From positions 1-31,976 of the IMG/VR virus record IMGVR_UViG_3300013132_001932: 31,976 nucleotides of DNA; one strand, given 5' to 3'. The notes beneath the pieces were generated by a model. That model saw only the letters and a program-made list of their open reading frames with translations. It was not told the origin of the DNA and ran no database searches. The stretch comes from a virus. The translations under genes were made by a program, and so were the position numbers. Positions within the stretch are counted from its first letter, which is position 1. Each line of letters starts with the position of its first letter. Below are positions 14,591-22,941 of the stretch, piece by piece.

Positions 14591-15114
14591 TTAATCACCT
14601 CATCTTTACCATACTGATCCCAATCAGTAAAAGTATCTGTTGTTGTTAAGTCTCTAAGTCTATGACACCAAACACCTGGGTTTGAATAGTCAAAGTCTAT
14701 GTCGTCTATCTTTAGTGTAGCATTGTATCCTAGCTGTGTCAAGTATGGAATCTTCACACTGATTTGTGGAATAAATCTGCGATGGCTAATAAACATACAT
14801 TCGAGTACACCCTGTACCTGCGCCACATCAAAGTCTAGAGTGCACCAGTAGTCTGCTTCTAAACACTGATCAATCATACGTTCCCAAGGACGCCAATCCT
14901 CTGCTGCGTCTGTAGCTAATGTAGGAAAACTTTGATTAGCACCAAAGTAGATATGTTTACAACCTTTTAAGGCTGCAAGGGTAATAACTTCTTGCGGATC
15001 ATGAACTCCTACTACAAACAATGTTTTCATATTGTATGCGGGAGTCTTTTCGATTTCTATACCTGTAAAGTATGTAATACCTTCTAGAGTACCGTCTGTA
15101 TATTCGCGTTTCAT
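14587..15114 (-). CDS. conserved-looking hypothetical protein near DpdA (175 aa)
   Basis: An alpha/beta protein that I do not recognise. The sequence alternates hydrophobic strands and short helices: TLFVVGVHDPQEVITLAALK, then HIYFGANQSF, WCTLDFDVAQVQGVLECMF and a final FTDWDQYGKDEVIK. The repeated strand-helix pattern could be a partial TIM-barrel or Rossmann-like fold. It contains several Cys and His residues but no metal-binding motif. It lies two genes after the DpdA-like gene in the same overlapping chain, so it may take part in the base modification. That link is only positional. Confidence 0.6.
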   Translation of the reverse strand: MKREYTDGTLEGITYFTGIEIEKTPAYNMKTLFVVGVHDPQEVITLAALKGCKHIYFGANQSFPTLATDAAEDWRPWERMIDQCLEADYWCTLDFDVAQVQGVLECMFISHRRFIPQISVKIPYLTQLGYNATLKIDDIDFDYSNPGVWCHRLRDLTTTDTFTDWDQYGKDEVIK

Positions 15115-15293
15115 AAGCCTAATTTTGCTTTTATAGATTCAATTGATCGTTTAACTATTAATTTTTCTTGTTTCATTTTACCTAGACTAGCATCATCCAT
15201 ATAGTTAGTATAACCTCTTTTGATGTTTTCGTCAAGTCTTTGATGGTGTTGTTCTAATTCTGCTAGTTCATCTTCAAGTGCGATACGATCCAT
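15111..15293 (-). CDS. DUF465/YdcH-like small coiled-coil protein
   Basis: A 60-residue charged helical hairpin: LEDELAELEQHHQRLDENIK, a loop with DDAS, then LGKMKQEKLIVKRSIESIKA. The H-x-x-L-D-x-x-I-K and LK-x-x-KL-x-x-K-x-x-I layout is that of the DUF465 (YdcH) family of unknown function. It starts right after the dpdA stop and overlaps the 175-residue gene. The family call is by pattern. Confidence 0.6.
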   Translation of the reverse strand: MDRIALEDELAELEQHHQRLDENIKRGYTNYMDDASLGKMKQEKLIVKRSIESIKAKLGL

Positions 15294-15294
15294 A

Positions 15295-16866
15295 TTATTC
15301 TCCTAGTCCTAGTTCTAAGTTATCTAAATTAGTTTCATCAAATCCGCTATCGTCAATATGATGCTCTTCAACTTCATCTGACACTTCTTCAAAGTTTGCA
15401 TGGAAATTTGTAGAGGAATTTTTAGTCTTCTTACCGGTTGCACCACGTGTACCAATAATACTCATCCAAAATTTATCGTGATGTTCGATAATTTCTTCAG
15501 CTTCTGCTTGTGTGGTCGCCGCAAATATCTGATCGACAACATCTCTAAAATAAACGCGATCAAACGTTTCTTGTACTAGCATACGAGGTACAATACCTTG
15601 ATCATATTGACGGTTAGCTTCTTGCACTGAATTAATATGGCTCCAGACATTATGACCCATTTGGATAGCATAACTAAATGAATCCCAACTAGTCTTACCT
15701 TCCTTGCCAATTTTGTTTAAATCGCCCGGTGCATAGTAGCAAACGTCATTAATGTTGATGCGGTTAGTGATAGGGCTGTCTGTAAAGTTTTCAAATACTT
15801 TATCCTGTAGTACAGCATCACTAAATTTACGATTATCTTTAGCATATTTCTTATTATCCACGCTCGGCACCATGCGATATACCCATTTTTCACGATCTTC
15901 AATTTCTGTTTGGATATAAATCTGTCCATTGGCACTGGCTAAGAATGGACTTGCGCAGTCAAAACTAATAGTAAAGTTTGGATTTACGTACTTACGTACC
16001 GCACGTTGAATATCTGTTAATAAACAAGCCCATTCTAGTTTACTTGTACCTAAGAAGTGCATCCAATCATGTATACCTTCTTGTAATAACCCATCAAATC
16101 GAATAGCTACTAGACGTTTTAAGACTAGGTGTACGTCACACATGTTCTGTCCACCCATGGCCCAACCGTTAAAGTGGCGCCCTGGATATTGTTTAGGATC
16201 GCAATACTTCTTCATGCGTTGGTACCAATCCTCGGCATCTGCATGATTTTCACCTTGTAGTACGTTTAGGAACTTACAAGCACCTGTACGATTATTAATA
16301 AACCAATCGTTGTTGATATATGTACCAGCTACTGCTTCATCGTAGGTGTTAATACCTGTGGCCGCACGTCCTGCTGGACTACGAGCCACCCAGGCTGGAA
16401 TATCTAAACACATACCATAGTCCATGTATGCGTCCATCCAAGTTAATACTAATTCGCGTTTCTTTTGTGCTTTGGGACAGTTTGGATCTTTCCAATCACC
16501 TTCCCATACACCTTTACCAATTTGGAAACCACCTGAGTCACCTAGAATAAACGATTTGCTACGGTCTCTGTTTCGCACCATATCTTCTTTTGGACTGTGC
16601 TTGTTTATGTCTAGTTCTGCGTGACCTGCTGAATACAAACTCCAATGATAGTTAAAGTATGCTGTATTTGGATTGAGCCAGTTCATGCCCTCGACACCGT
16701 GTTCAAAATTAGCTGGTACTCGTGTACTTTCTACATACGTGTTACCGTTTGCATCTGGAAAACGTTGTTTACCTACATAGGTAGCATAGAAGCCACTTAA
16801 TGCTGGTAAGAATACAGCGTAATCTTTTTGTTTACTAGTTAAATTATCTTTTGGAAAGTCCGTCAT
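15295..16866 (-). CDS. dpdA: DpdA-like DNA 7-deazaguanine transglycosylase
   Basis: A 523-residue member of the tRNA-guanine transglycosylase superfamily, most like phage and genomic-island DpdA proteins that exchange guanine in DNA for a 7-deazaguanine base. TGT landmarks in order: FILGDSGGFQIGKG with D110 (proton-shuttle Asp plus substrate pocket), CLDIPAWV with D155, NVLQGE (201-206, usual G-x-x-QGG), WAMGGQ (235-240, usual AIGGL), HFLGTSKLEW, and SFDCASPFLASANGQIY with D303 as candidate nucleophile. The C-x-C-x-x-C zinc site of bacterial TGT is not evident. A long acidic tail (residues 480-523) follows. FolE, QueD and QueE in this window make its likely base precursor. It overlaps the 63-residue gene upstream by 23 bases. 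Confidence 0.85.
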   Translation of the reverse strand: MTDFPKDNLTSKQKDYAVFLPALSGFYATYVGKQRFPDANGNTYVESTRVPANFEHGVEGMNWLNPNTAYFNYHWSLYSAGHAELDINKHSPKEDMVRNRDRSKSFILGDSGGFQIGKGVWEGDWKDPNCPKAQKKRELVLTWMDAYMDYGMCLDIPAWVARSPAGRAATGINTYDEAVAGTYINNDWFINNRTGACKFLNVLQGENHADAEDWYQRMKKYCDPKQYPGRHFNGWAMGGQNMCDVHLVLKRLVAIRFDGLLQEGIHDWMHFLGTSKLEWACLLTDIQRAVRKYVNPNFTISFDCASPFLASANGQIYIQTEIEDREKWVYRMVPSVDNKKYAKDNRKFSDAVLQDKVFENFTDSPITNRININDVCYYAPGDLNKIGKEGKTSWDSFSYAIQMGHNVWSHINSVQEANRQYDQGIVPRMLVQETFDRVYFRDVVDQIFAATTQAEAEEIIEHHDKFWMSIIGTRGATGKKTKNSSTNFHANFEEVSDEVEEHHIDDSGFDETNLDNLELGLGE

Positions 16867-17035
16867 TGTTTAATATCTCAAATGTTTTATGTCGTTCGTA
16901 TCGTTCTTTTACGTCTAGGTTTGATTCTATAAAGCGATTCATCCACTCCCACTCTTCTAACTTGTCTGCTACTAGAGTAACATTAGTCATTGGAACATTA
17001 GCCCCAACTAGATTACGTAGTTTGCTGTAGCTCAT
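16844..17035 (-). CDS. small hypothetical protein (63 aa)
   Basis: Starts MSYSKLRNLVGANVPMTNVT and continues as an acidic helical protein (KLEEWEWMNRFIESNLDVKE). It overlaps both the 116-residue gene and dpdA by 23 bases, so all three are probably co-translated. No recognised domain. Confidence is moderate because of its size and double overlap, though its composition is protein-like and its neighbours are certainly coding. Confidence 0.5.
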   Translation of the reverse strand: MSYSKLRNLVGANVPMTNVTLVADKLEEWEWMNRFIESNLDVKERYERHKTFEILNNDGLSKR

Positions 17036-17363
17036 TTTCTTCTTTAGTAAGAATATCCATCATTTGGAACTTTTCCCAGGCATCTCTAAGACCTGGATGT
17101 TGTTCCATGCGCTCTTTAAGATCAGCTTCTTCTTTTTCCTTTTGTATAGCCCAACGAATAGCATTGTCAGCCTCCCAGCTTAGACCAACTGTAGCACCGC
17201 CACTCATGATCTGCCACATGTTACCGTCATAGACTTCCATGCTTTGATTGTTGGGGTTAAATCGAACATTGCCTACGCCCACCTGACCATTATTGTAAAT
17301 GTTTGGTGGGTGGGGTGCTCCTACGGTTAAGTGTGTGCTACTGCTAGTTAAAGTCTTGATCAT
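17013..17363 (-). CDS. hypothetical protein with virion-like beta segment (116 aa)
   Basis: The first half is Ser/Thr/Asn/Gly-rich with NNGQVGVGNVRFNPNNQSME followed by VYDGNMWQIM, a pattern frequent in phage tail-fibre and appendage proteins (G-x-x-R-F-N-x-x-x-x-x-x-E-V-Y-D-G-x-x-W). The second half is a charged helix (KEEADLKERMEQHPGLRDAW). No enzymatic motif. It overlaps the sulfotransferase-like gene by 20 bases. A virion surface role would fit the first half; the gene's place among early genes does not support it strongly. Confidence 0.55.
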   Translation of the reverse strand: MIKTLTSSSTHLTVGAPHPPNIYNNGQVGVGNVRFNPNNQSMEVYDGNMWQIMSGGATVGLSWEADNAIRWAIQKEKEEADLKERMEQHPGLRDAWEKFQMMDILTKEENELQQTT

Positions 17364-17937
17364 AGAATTTCACGCTGTTGTATAGTTTATAGTCATCTGC
17401 AAAATATTCTTCTAATCTTGCCTTATATGTAGGATTATTGTTTATTTCTTCAGTAAACTTATTAATTAAATCACGTTTTGCGCCTTCGCTAGTGTTATAT
17501 TCTAAGGCAATTTGAATATTAGTACGATAATTAAATTGTTTAAGCCAACTGTCTAGGTTATTACGTAGATTACTATCTACACGTAAAAATGTTGTTCTGA
17601 TTAAATCAACGTCTTTAATAAAGTATACTTGTTTTTCAGTATGATCGTCAAAAGTAATTTGCTCAAGTGCTTGCTCTAATGTCAAGATATTTCCTGAGTT
17701 AAAACAGTACTCTGCTATACCACTCACCCAACGTTCAATAGGCTCACGAAGAACGATTAGATATTGATCAGCAGGCACAAATGCCTCACTATGCCGCCAC
17801 ATACCGTAACAACCAATTAAGCAACCTTTTACAAAACTACTAGCGTTCTTAGGAATGTGAACATAGGTGAGCTGGTGAGTTTCATCAATCCAACACTCAC
17901 CCAGTCTATGTCCTAAATGAGACCACTTACTGTGCAT
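17344..17937 (-). CDS. sulfotransferase-family protein
   Basis: A 197-residue protein with both PAPS-binding motifs of sulfotransferases: YVHIPKNASSFVKG (residues 25-38, the 5'-phosphosulfate loop; compare HIPKTGGTS) and YLIVLREPIERWVSG (59-73, the 3'-phosphate motif R-x-P-x-x-R-x-x-S). The remainder is helical, with a conserved-looking VDLIRTTFLRVDS. It is shorter than typical carbohydrate sulfotransferases but keeps the core. It directly follows the clamp gene (TAATG overlap). Sulfation would need PAPS from the host. The acceptor is unknown; the sugar genes further down the same unit suggest a glycan. Confidence 0.78.
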   Translation of the reverse strand: MHSKWSHLGHRLGECWIDETHQLTYVHIPKNASSFVKGCLIGCYGMWRHSEAFVPADQYLIVLREPIERWVSGIAEYCFNSGNILTLEQALEQITFDDHTEKQVYFIKDVDLIRTTFLRVDSNLRNNLDSWLKQFNYRTNIQIALEYNTSEGAKRDLINKFTEEINNNPTYKARLEEYFADDYKLYNSVKFYDQDFN

Positions 17938-18668
17938 TACTTAGTCTGTGCTGGTAGTAAGAAGTTGTAAGTAGCAATACCTGTGTTTACAGCGATCTGT
18001 GCTACACCGTCGTCACTTAAACTAAACTTCTTATCACCTGCTAAGTTTAAGATACTAATAATTGCCGCCACCGGAAAGCTCAATGATTTAGTTAGTGTGC
18101 CGCCACATTCAGCTTGGAACACAAAGTTACCTGCATGTGTTGAATGATCACCAAAGAAGAATTTCAAATCATTACCTTCTTTTTTAACTGTAAATACAGT
18201 TTCTTCACTGTTGGCACTAGCCATAAACTTTAAACGTTGAATAGCATTTACAGCTGGTTCAAACTCTACACCCCAGTTAACTGCTCGCATCTTAACTGAT
18301 TTAAGTTTATCTGAAATAATTTCTTGACTCATAAAACGATAGTCATTTTTAAAGTCGCCTGCAGCATTTTCAAAGTGTAAGCCTGTTGGCGCAGTTTCGC
18401 CATTACGGTCCTGTGTGTTTAGTGTAATCTTAGCATTTTCCTTGTACTCTGGAATGCCTAAGATAGTGTTTAATTTACCTAAGTTAGGCATACCAAATGT
18501 ACCTACGAACTCAGCCACTGGGCCGTTTAATTTGCCTTGTACAATAACTGAACGATCTTCAGCCAATGCTTCAATTGAGGTTTCTTCTGCTGTACCTGTG
18601 ATTTTAACTAAATCAATGTTACCTAAGCCATAAGTGTTTTTAACGATGTCTAATAGATGGTCTCTCAT
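17937..18668 (-). CDS. 45: sliding clamp (gp45-like)
   Basis: A 243-residue DNA polymerase processivity clamp of the T4 gp45 type, which forms a trimeric ring on DNA and also serves as co-activator of late transcription. Evidence: length (T4 gp45 is 228), the N-terminal DHLLDIVKNTYGLGNIDLVK, the repeated domain layout with GTFGMPNLGKLNTILGIPEY, FMSQEIISDKLKSVK and a C-terminal LSFPVAAIISILNLAGDKKF followed by TYNFLLPAQ. It opens a long transcription unit, with GGAGA upstream of the ATG and a promoter at 18692-18720. No clamp-loader genes (44/62) are found next to it, unlike in T4. Confidence 0.9.
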   Translation of the reverse strand: MRDHLLDIVKNTYGLGNIDLVKITGTAEETSIEALAEDRSVIVQGKLNGPVAEFVGTFGMPNLGKLNTILGIPEYKENAKITLNTQDRNGETAPTGLHFENAAGDFKNDYRFMSQEIISDKLKSVKMRAVNWGVEFEPAVNAIQRLKFMASANSEETVFTVKKEGNDLKFFFGDHSTHAGNFVFQAECGGTLTKSLSFPVAAIISILNLAGDKKFSLSDDGVAQIAVNTGIATYNFLLPAQTK

Positions 18669-18691
18669 TTACTTCTCCTTGTTGATAATGT

Positions 18692-18720
18692 ATTGTATAT
18701 GATATATTTAGATCGTGCAA
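18692..18720 (-). promoter_or_regulatory. sigma70-like promoter for the clamp unit, with CTAAATA box
   Basis: Minus-strand TTGCAC (18715-18720), 17-base spacer, TACAAT (18692-18697) preceded by TA. CTAAATA (18705-18711) starts 3 bases after the -35. The -35 is weaker than in the other promoters, and the box may help activation. The unit downstream runs over 10 kb to 8222. Confidence 0.7.
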
Positions 18721-18734
18721 TAGTTATTGGTAAA

Positions 18735-19670
18735 TTATTTTTGATAAATTGCTCCCATAACTTGTTTGCGTTTAAGTGTATTAAGCTCGCCCGGCTTTTT
18801 AATTTCTATCCAACTAATCCATTTAACTACAGGGTCATCATTTGGTATATCATAATGATACACTATTTCAAATCCCTCTTCCTGGCATATATTAGTTAGT
18901 TGACGCATTGATAAGTAAGACATTCCTTGTTTCTCAGCTAGTAAACAATTATCTAAAATATCACAGTTATTGTAACTGAACAAGAATCTACCCCCTGGGC
19001 GTAATAACGCTATTACTTTTTTAAGGTATTCTCTAATACAGGTAGTATTAGTGTAGTTAAATAGCATCCAGCTAAAAACAAATCCAAATTGATTATGCGG
19101 CAATGCTGAAGTGTCGTGGTTTTCTAATACGTATCGTCGAATTCGACGATAATAAATTTCATTGAATTGGTTGGCTATATCTTCTATACGTCCTGCATCG
19201 TGGTCGCATAGATATAACGGGTCGTTTGCTACTAACTCTCCCGTAAACATTTTACTATGAGGAGTACATCCTAATTGTAGTGCCGGGTAATGAAAATTAG
19301 CACTGTGATGAATGTTTGCTGTGAGTGTTGTTATAACTTCGTTACTAGTGTGGAATTCAAAAGCCCCATAATATGGATTAAAGAATTCTAAATCAGTTTG
19401 TGGGAAAAACTCCGCCGCCATTGAATCAATGGCAGTGTTAATGTCGGTTAAAATAGTATCTAAGCCAGATGTAATTTTATTTCCGTTATTTATTAAGTCA
19501 CCAAACTGTGCTTTGGCTTGCACAAGTTTTGATTCACCTATACCATGCGGGTGGGTATTTAATAGTTGGTTTAACTTGGTGTGTACAAGTTGAAGGGCTG
19601 GGGTTAAATCAGCTTCTTTTATAGTTGATTCAACATCGGACCGATATCTTAGTAGGTCACTTACTAGCAT
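18735..19670 (-). CDS. class I SAM-dependent methyltransferase-like protein
   Basis: A 311-residue protein. The first third is helical (LLRYRSDVESTIKEADLTPA and on). The rest resembles a Rossmann-fold methyltransferase: ALQLGCTPHSKMF at the motif I place (no clear E/DxGxGxG), DPLYLCDHDAGRIEDIANQF at the motif II place, then FGFVFSWMLFNYTN and LRPGGRFLFSYNNCD, the well-conserved post-motif III element. It ends in a basic stretch. The motif I glycine pattern is weak, so SAM binding should not be taken for granted. It follows the polymerase gene with a one-base overlap. The substrate is unknown. Confidence 0.6.
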   Translation of the reverse strand: MLVSDLLRYRSDVESTIKEADLTPALQLVHTKLNQLLNTHPHGIGESKLVQAKAQFGDLINNGNKITSGLDTILTDINTAIDSMAAEFFPQTDLEFFNPYYGAFEFHTSNEVITTLTANIHHSANFHYPALQLGCTPHSKMFTGELVANDPLYLCDHDAGRIEDIANQFNEIYYRRIRRYVLENHDTSALPHNQFGFVFSWMLFNYTNTTCIREYLKKVIALLRPGGRFLFSYNNCDILDNCLLAEKQGMSYLSMRQLTNICQEEGFEIVYHYDIPNDDPVVKWISWIEIKKPGELNTLKRKQVMGAIYQK

Positions 19671-22327
19671 TATTCAAAACTAAACAGCGTATCAAATGTT
19701 GTTTTAATATCTGTGTTCTCAGCAATATCCCAGTTAAGAACACCTAACAAGTTATCTACCTTTTGATCAACAATAGCATTTTGCATAGCATCGTGATCAA
19801 ATGGTAACTCTTTAAACCACTGTGGTAAATGTGCTTCGTCTGTTGGATAGCCAACACTTGTATAACCTAGAGGATTATCTTTCAACTTACATACAATAGT
19901 TTTCATACCATCTACAATAGCAGTAGAATAGTTATCACCCATCATACGGCGTAGGTTATTCCAGTTCATTGCGGCTCGAACGTGTCCAGGCATGTTAGCA
20001 CGACCTTCGCGTGCTTCTGCCGCAGTAAACTTAGTTAGGTTGTTTACACGTTTAGGTGTACCTTTTTCCCATGCTGGACGGTCTTGGAAGGCATATTTGA
20101 ACTCACGCACCTGCTCAATAATGTTTTCGCGGTCCGCGCCTGTAAGTACATCTAACAAGATTTTACTTAAGAAATCCTGCATGAATGCCGGTGTGTCTGA
20201 ACGCTTAAGGTCTAATCCCATTGCTTTAACTTTGCCTGGCTTACCACCTACATCTAAACGCTTGCCTTCTAGGTCTGTGATTAGCACAGCATAACGTTTC
20301 TTCTTGATAAACAGGCCTTTTTCAGCAACCAACTCACGCCCGCCTTTGATTAGGGCACCTTGTGCTCGTGGAGTATGGAACGCACGTTCACAGAACGCTG
20401 GGAAACTTTCGTTAACTTGATCGGCAATAGCATCATAGATTTGGATACATACATCTTTGTTCCAGGTCATCTTGCCTGCGGCTACATCATCTTTGATAAT
20501 AGGCCACATGCTAAAGTAACATGAGTCTGTATCACCGTAGATAATTGATTTACCAATGTGATCATACTCGCCTGTAATACATTCGTTTACATAAGCATCC
20601 ATGTGTTTGGCAATAGTACGACCAGTTAAAGTAGTCGATTGACCAATTCGCTTATCAAAAAACCTACAACCTGGATTAAGAATAGCGCCATAAAGACTGT
20701 TAAGATTAATTTTCTTAACCAATTGGCGTTTATCCCAAAACGCAATATCTTCTGGAGTAGTTGCTTCTTTCTTTTTGGCCTGCATCTCTTTACGTTCAGC
20801 ATACCATCTCTCCAATAGTCCAGGAATAACCCCTTTGCGTTGGTTATTAAAGATAGTACCGTTAGCACTTAAGATCCAAGGCTTATTACTGTCAAAGATT
20901 AGTCGCCAAACATCTGCGGCACTTAATACATCACTTCCACCGTTTACCCAATCAATGGTAAGCTCTGTGCCAATTTGATTTTCCATTACGGCTGTATATT
21001 CTAATGTACCAAACATGTTTTCCCATGCGTCAGCAAAACTGCTACCTGCATCCATCTTTTCTTTGATATAATGGTCAGTCATTATAGGACGTAGTTGCCC
21101 TACAATGGTTTCTGGACCCATGTTTAGCGCACGAATGGCACTAGGATATAGTGAGTTAATATCAATGGCACCAATGTAATCGTGCATGCCTGCTTTTGGA
21201 GTCGCTACATACGCACCAGCTGCTTGTGTGTCGAACTGCTCTTCTCTATTACGGTTTGGAACAACCATACCAAGTTGATGCGCCTCATTAATGATAGCTT
21301 GTTCTGTAACAGCTACAGCACCCATAGTTGTTTGTAGTAATACAGTATTGTCATGCGCTAATTCATTTGCTAGATCTAGGAACTTAAGTTTCTTATCCAG
21401 TTTGGCTACAATCATAGTATCTTGTCTGTTGTACTCAATAAACTTAGGAAAGTCTTTGTTGTAGAGTTGATCTAAGGTACCTTCATACTGTGTTTTACGC
21501 TCATCTAGTTCATATTCGCCAATGGCATCCAAACTATAACTATGCCGTTCTTCATAGGTATATTTTCGATATAGTTGCATATAGTCTAGGTGTACACGAC
21601 CGATTAGGTCAAATGTTAAACTTGTAGCACCAAAGCGTTCAAACTCACGTTGCTTAGGATATTGACCCCACAAGCAGAATCTGCGTGTATCGTCTTTGCT
21701 TAGAACACGGTTAGTGCGCATAACCATATACGGAATATCGAAACCTTCACTGTTCCACCCACTTAAGATATCAGCATCATCGATTAAGTCTAAGAATGTT
21801 TCTAGTAGGTCTGCTTCCCGTTCAAATAAGAAGCAGTTGTCAAACTTGTCGCATATCTCTTGAGCAGTTTCCCAGCTATAACTCTTGGGAGGAACTACCA
21901 TAGTGACCATTTTATCTAACCAATCTAGATAAACACTCACTGCGGTAATTGGATTGAATGGATCGTCCGGTTTACTAAAGCCGCGTTGTGGGTCAAAGTC
22001 AACCTCAATATCGAAGAACGCTGTTTGTAGTTTAGGTGCAGGTTTGCCTAGATAGTTTTCTTCAAAACATCTAAATACAGGATTGATGTCACTTTCCCAT
22101 ATTTTCTTGCCGCCTTGTATGCGTACTTCTTTTTGGAATTCTTTACCTATGCGTGTGCTGAATCTGCTTACGGGTGTGTCATAGATAGTGCGGAATTTAC
22201 CACGGGGATCATCATAATAGAATACATAATTTGCTGGGTATTCTTGGTATTCTCTACGACCGTTGTTGCGTTCAACAACATAGATACGATCTTTAGCACG
22301 ATCGAATAGTGCGTCTACATAACTCAT
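19670..22327 (-). CDS. 43: family B DNA polymerase (gp43-like)
   Basis: An 885-residue replicative polymerase with proofreading, close in length to T4 gp43 (898). Exonuclease motifs: FFDIEVDFD (D106, E108), SGWNSEGFDIPYM (about 189-201) and EYNRQDTMIV (about 298-307). Polymerase motifs: A, DINSLYPSAIRALN (389-402); B, KKINLNSLYGAI (538-549); C, IIYGDTDSCYF (595-605). The C-terminal FDTLFSFE could be the clamp-binding tail, as T4 gp43 binds gp45 through its last residues. GGAGAG lies upstream of the ATG. It is transcribed with DsbA and the membrane protein from 22968-22996, separately from the clamp. Confidence 0.97.
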   Translation of the reverse strand: MSYVDALFDRAKDRIYVVERNNGRREYQEYPANYVFYYDDPRGKFRTIYDTPVSRFSTRIGKEFQKEVRIQGGKKIWESDINPVFRCFEENYLGKPAPKLQTAFFDIEVDFDPQRGFSKPDDPFNPITAVSVYLDWLDKMVTMVVPPKSYSWETAQEICDKFDNCFLFEREADLLETFLDLIDDADILSGWNSEGFDIPYMVMRTNRVLSKDDTRRFCLWGQYPKQREFERFGATSLTFDLIGRVHLDYMQLYRKYTYEERHSYSLDAIGEYELDERKTQYEGTLDQLYNKDFPKFIEYNRQDTMIVAKLDKKLKFLDLANELAHDNTVLLQTTMGAVAVTEQAIINEAHQLGMVVPNRNREEQFDTQAAGAYVATPKAGMHDYIGAIDINSLYPSAIRALNMGPETIVGQLRPIMTDHYIKEKMDAGSSFADAWENMFGTLEYTAVMENQIGTELTIDWVNGGSDVLSAADVWRLIFDSNKPWILSANGTIFNNQRKGVIPGLLERWYAERKEMQAKKKEATTPEDIAFWDKRQLVKKINLNSLYGAILNPGCRFFDKRIGQSTTLTGRTIAKHMDAYVNECITGEYDHIGKSIIYGDTDSCYFSMWPIIKDDVAAGKMTWNKDVCIQIYDAIADQVNESFPAFCERAFHTPRAQGALIKGGRELVAEKGLFIKKKRYAVLITDLEGKRLDVGGKPGKVKAMGLDLKRSDTPAFMQDFLSKILLDVLTGADRENIIEQVREFKYAFQDRPAWEKGTPKRVNNLTKFTAAEAREGRANMPGHVRAAMNWNNLRRMMGDNYSTAIVDGMKTIVCKLKDNPLGYTSVGYPTDEAHLPQWFKELPFDHDAMQNAIVDQKVDNLLGVLNWDIAENTDIKTTFDTLFSFE

Positions 22328-22388
22328 AACTCTCCTGCCATTTATAGCTGGCTAACTTTTCTACATGCTCGTAATGTGAGCGACGCAT
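22293..22388 (-). CDS. possible tiny ORF before DNA polymerase (31 aa)
   Basis: An ATG at 22386-22388, three bases after the stop of the membrane protein gene, opens a frame of 31 codons (KLASYKWQESYEL in the middle) that ends 35 bases inside the polymerase gene. It fills the otherwise empty 63-base gap. It might encode a small protein or serve as a translated leader for polymerase. Size and overlap keep confidence low. Confidence 0.28.
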   Translation of the reverse strand: MRRSHYEHVEKLASYKWQESYELCRRTIRSC

Positions 22389-22390
22389 TA

Positions 22391-22678
22391 TTATAACATC
22401 AATATTCTATAGAAACCAATGAGATCAATAGAAAATAATGTTAAACTGGTTAATAACAATCCAAAGCTACCACGACTGATAGCTGAGAATATACTAATAC
22501 TTAGTGCAACAAAGATAACGGGATAAACAATCAACCAATTAGTGTAAGGCACTGTTAGACTTACACTAAGGCTAATGACTATGTTTAGGAGCCAATTAAC
22601 TGTCTCTAAACATAGTCTTATGGGGTGACTGTGCCAATCATCTTTAATAAACTTAGCAGTTTTGTGCCAATCAATCAA
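22391..22678 (-). CDS. small membrane protein (95 aa)
   Basis: After a short soluble front (MIDWHKTAKFIKDDWHSHPI) the protein has three predicted transmembrane segments at about residues 24-42, 48-64 and 70-92 (LLTSLTLFSIDLIGFY). No signature residues. It overlaps the dsbA-like gene by four bases (ATGA) and precedes the polymerase gene. No family recognised. Confidence 0.6.
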   Translation of the reverse strand: MIDWHKTAKFIKDDWHSHPIRLCLETVNWLLNIVISLSVSLTVPYTNWLIVYPVIFVALSISIFSAISRGSFGLLLTSLTLFSIDLIGFYRILML

Positions 22679-22941
22679 AGTGTACGACCAACAGTTTCCA
22701 AGATGTCTTGTAGTGTTTCGTGATCTTGATTAGTTTCACCAAGTTTAGATTTTTGCGCAATCTTAATAGCTTTCTTTAAGATAGCTGGTTTAATCTCTAG
22801 TTCTTCTGCTACTGCTTTAATTGTATCGCTAAGGCCAGCATTTAAATCTTCTACTTCTTGAAGAACTTGGATACCTTCGTTAACCATTTGTGTTAGTTTA
22901 GCTTTTTGCTCTGATGAAAACATTCTTGATGACATAGTCAC
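22675..22941 (-). CDS. dsbA: DsbA-like double-stranded DNA-binding protein
   Basis: An 88-residue helical protein resembling T4 DsbA, a small double-stranded-DNA-binding protein linked to late transcription. Matching features are length (T4 DsbA about 89), FSSEQKAKLTQMVNEGIQVL at the front, then DLNAGLSDTIKAVAEELEIK and PAILKKAIKIAQKSK. The E-G-I/L...L-x-x-x-V/I-K-A-x-A-E-E-L-x-I/L-K-P pattern is distinctive. A strong ribosome binding site (AAGGAGTGACT) precedes the start. It leads the unit that also contains the DNA polymerase. The match is from memory of the family. Confidence 0.75.
   Translation of the reverse strand: MTMSSRMFSSEQKAKLTQMVNEGIQVLQEVEDLNAGLSDTIKAVAEELEIKPAILKKAIKIAQKSKLGETNQDHETLQDILETVGRTL

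Noticed and set aside
19992-22309. Plus-strand open frames opposite the DNA polymerase gene
   Set aside because: They mirror a gene with all expected polymerase motifs and have no supporting features.
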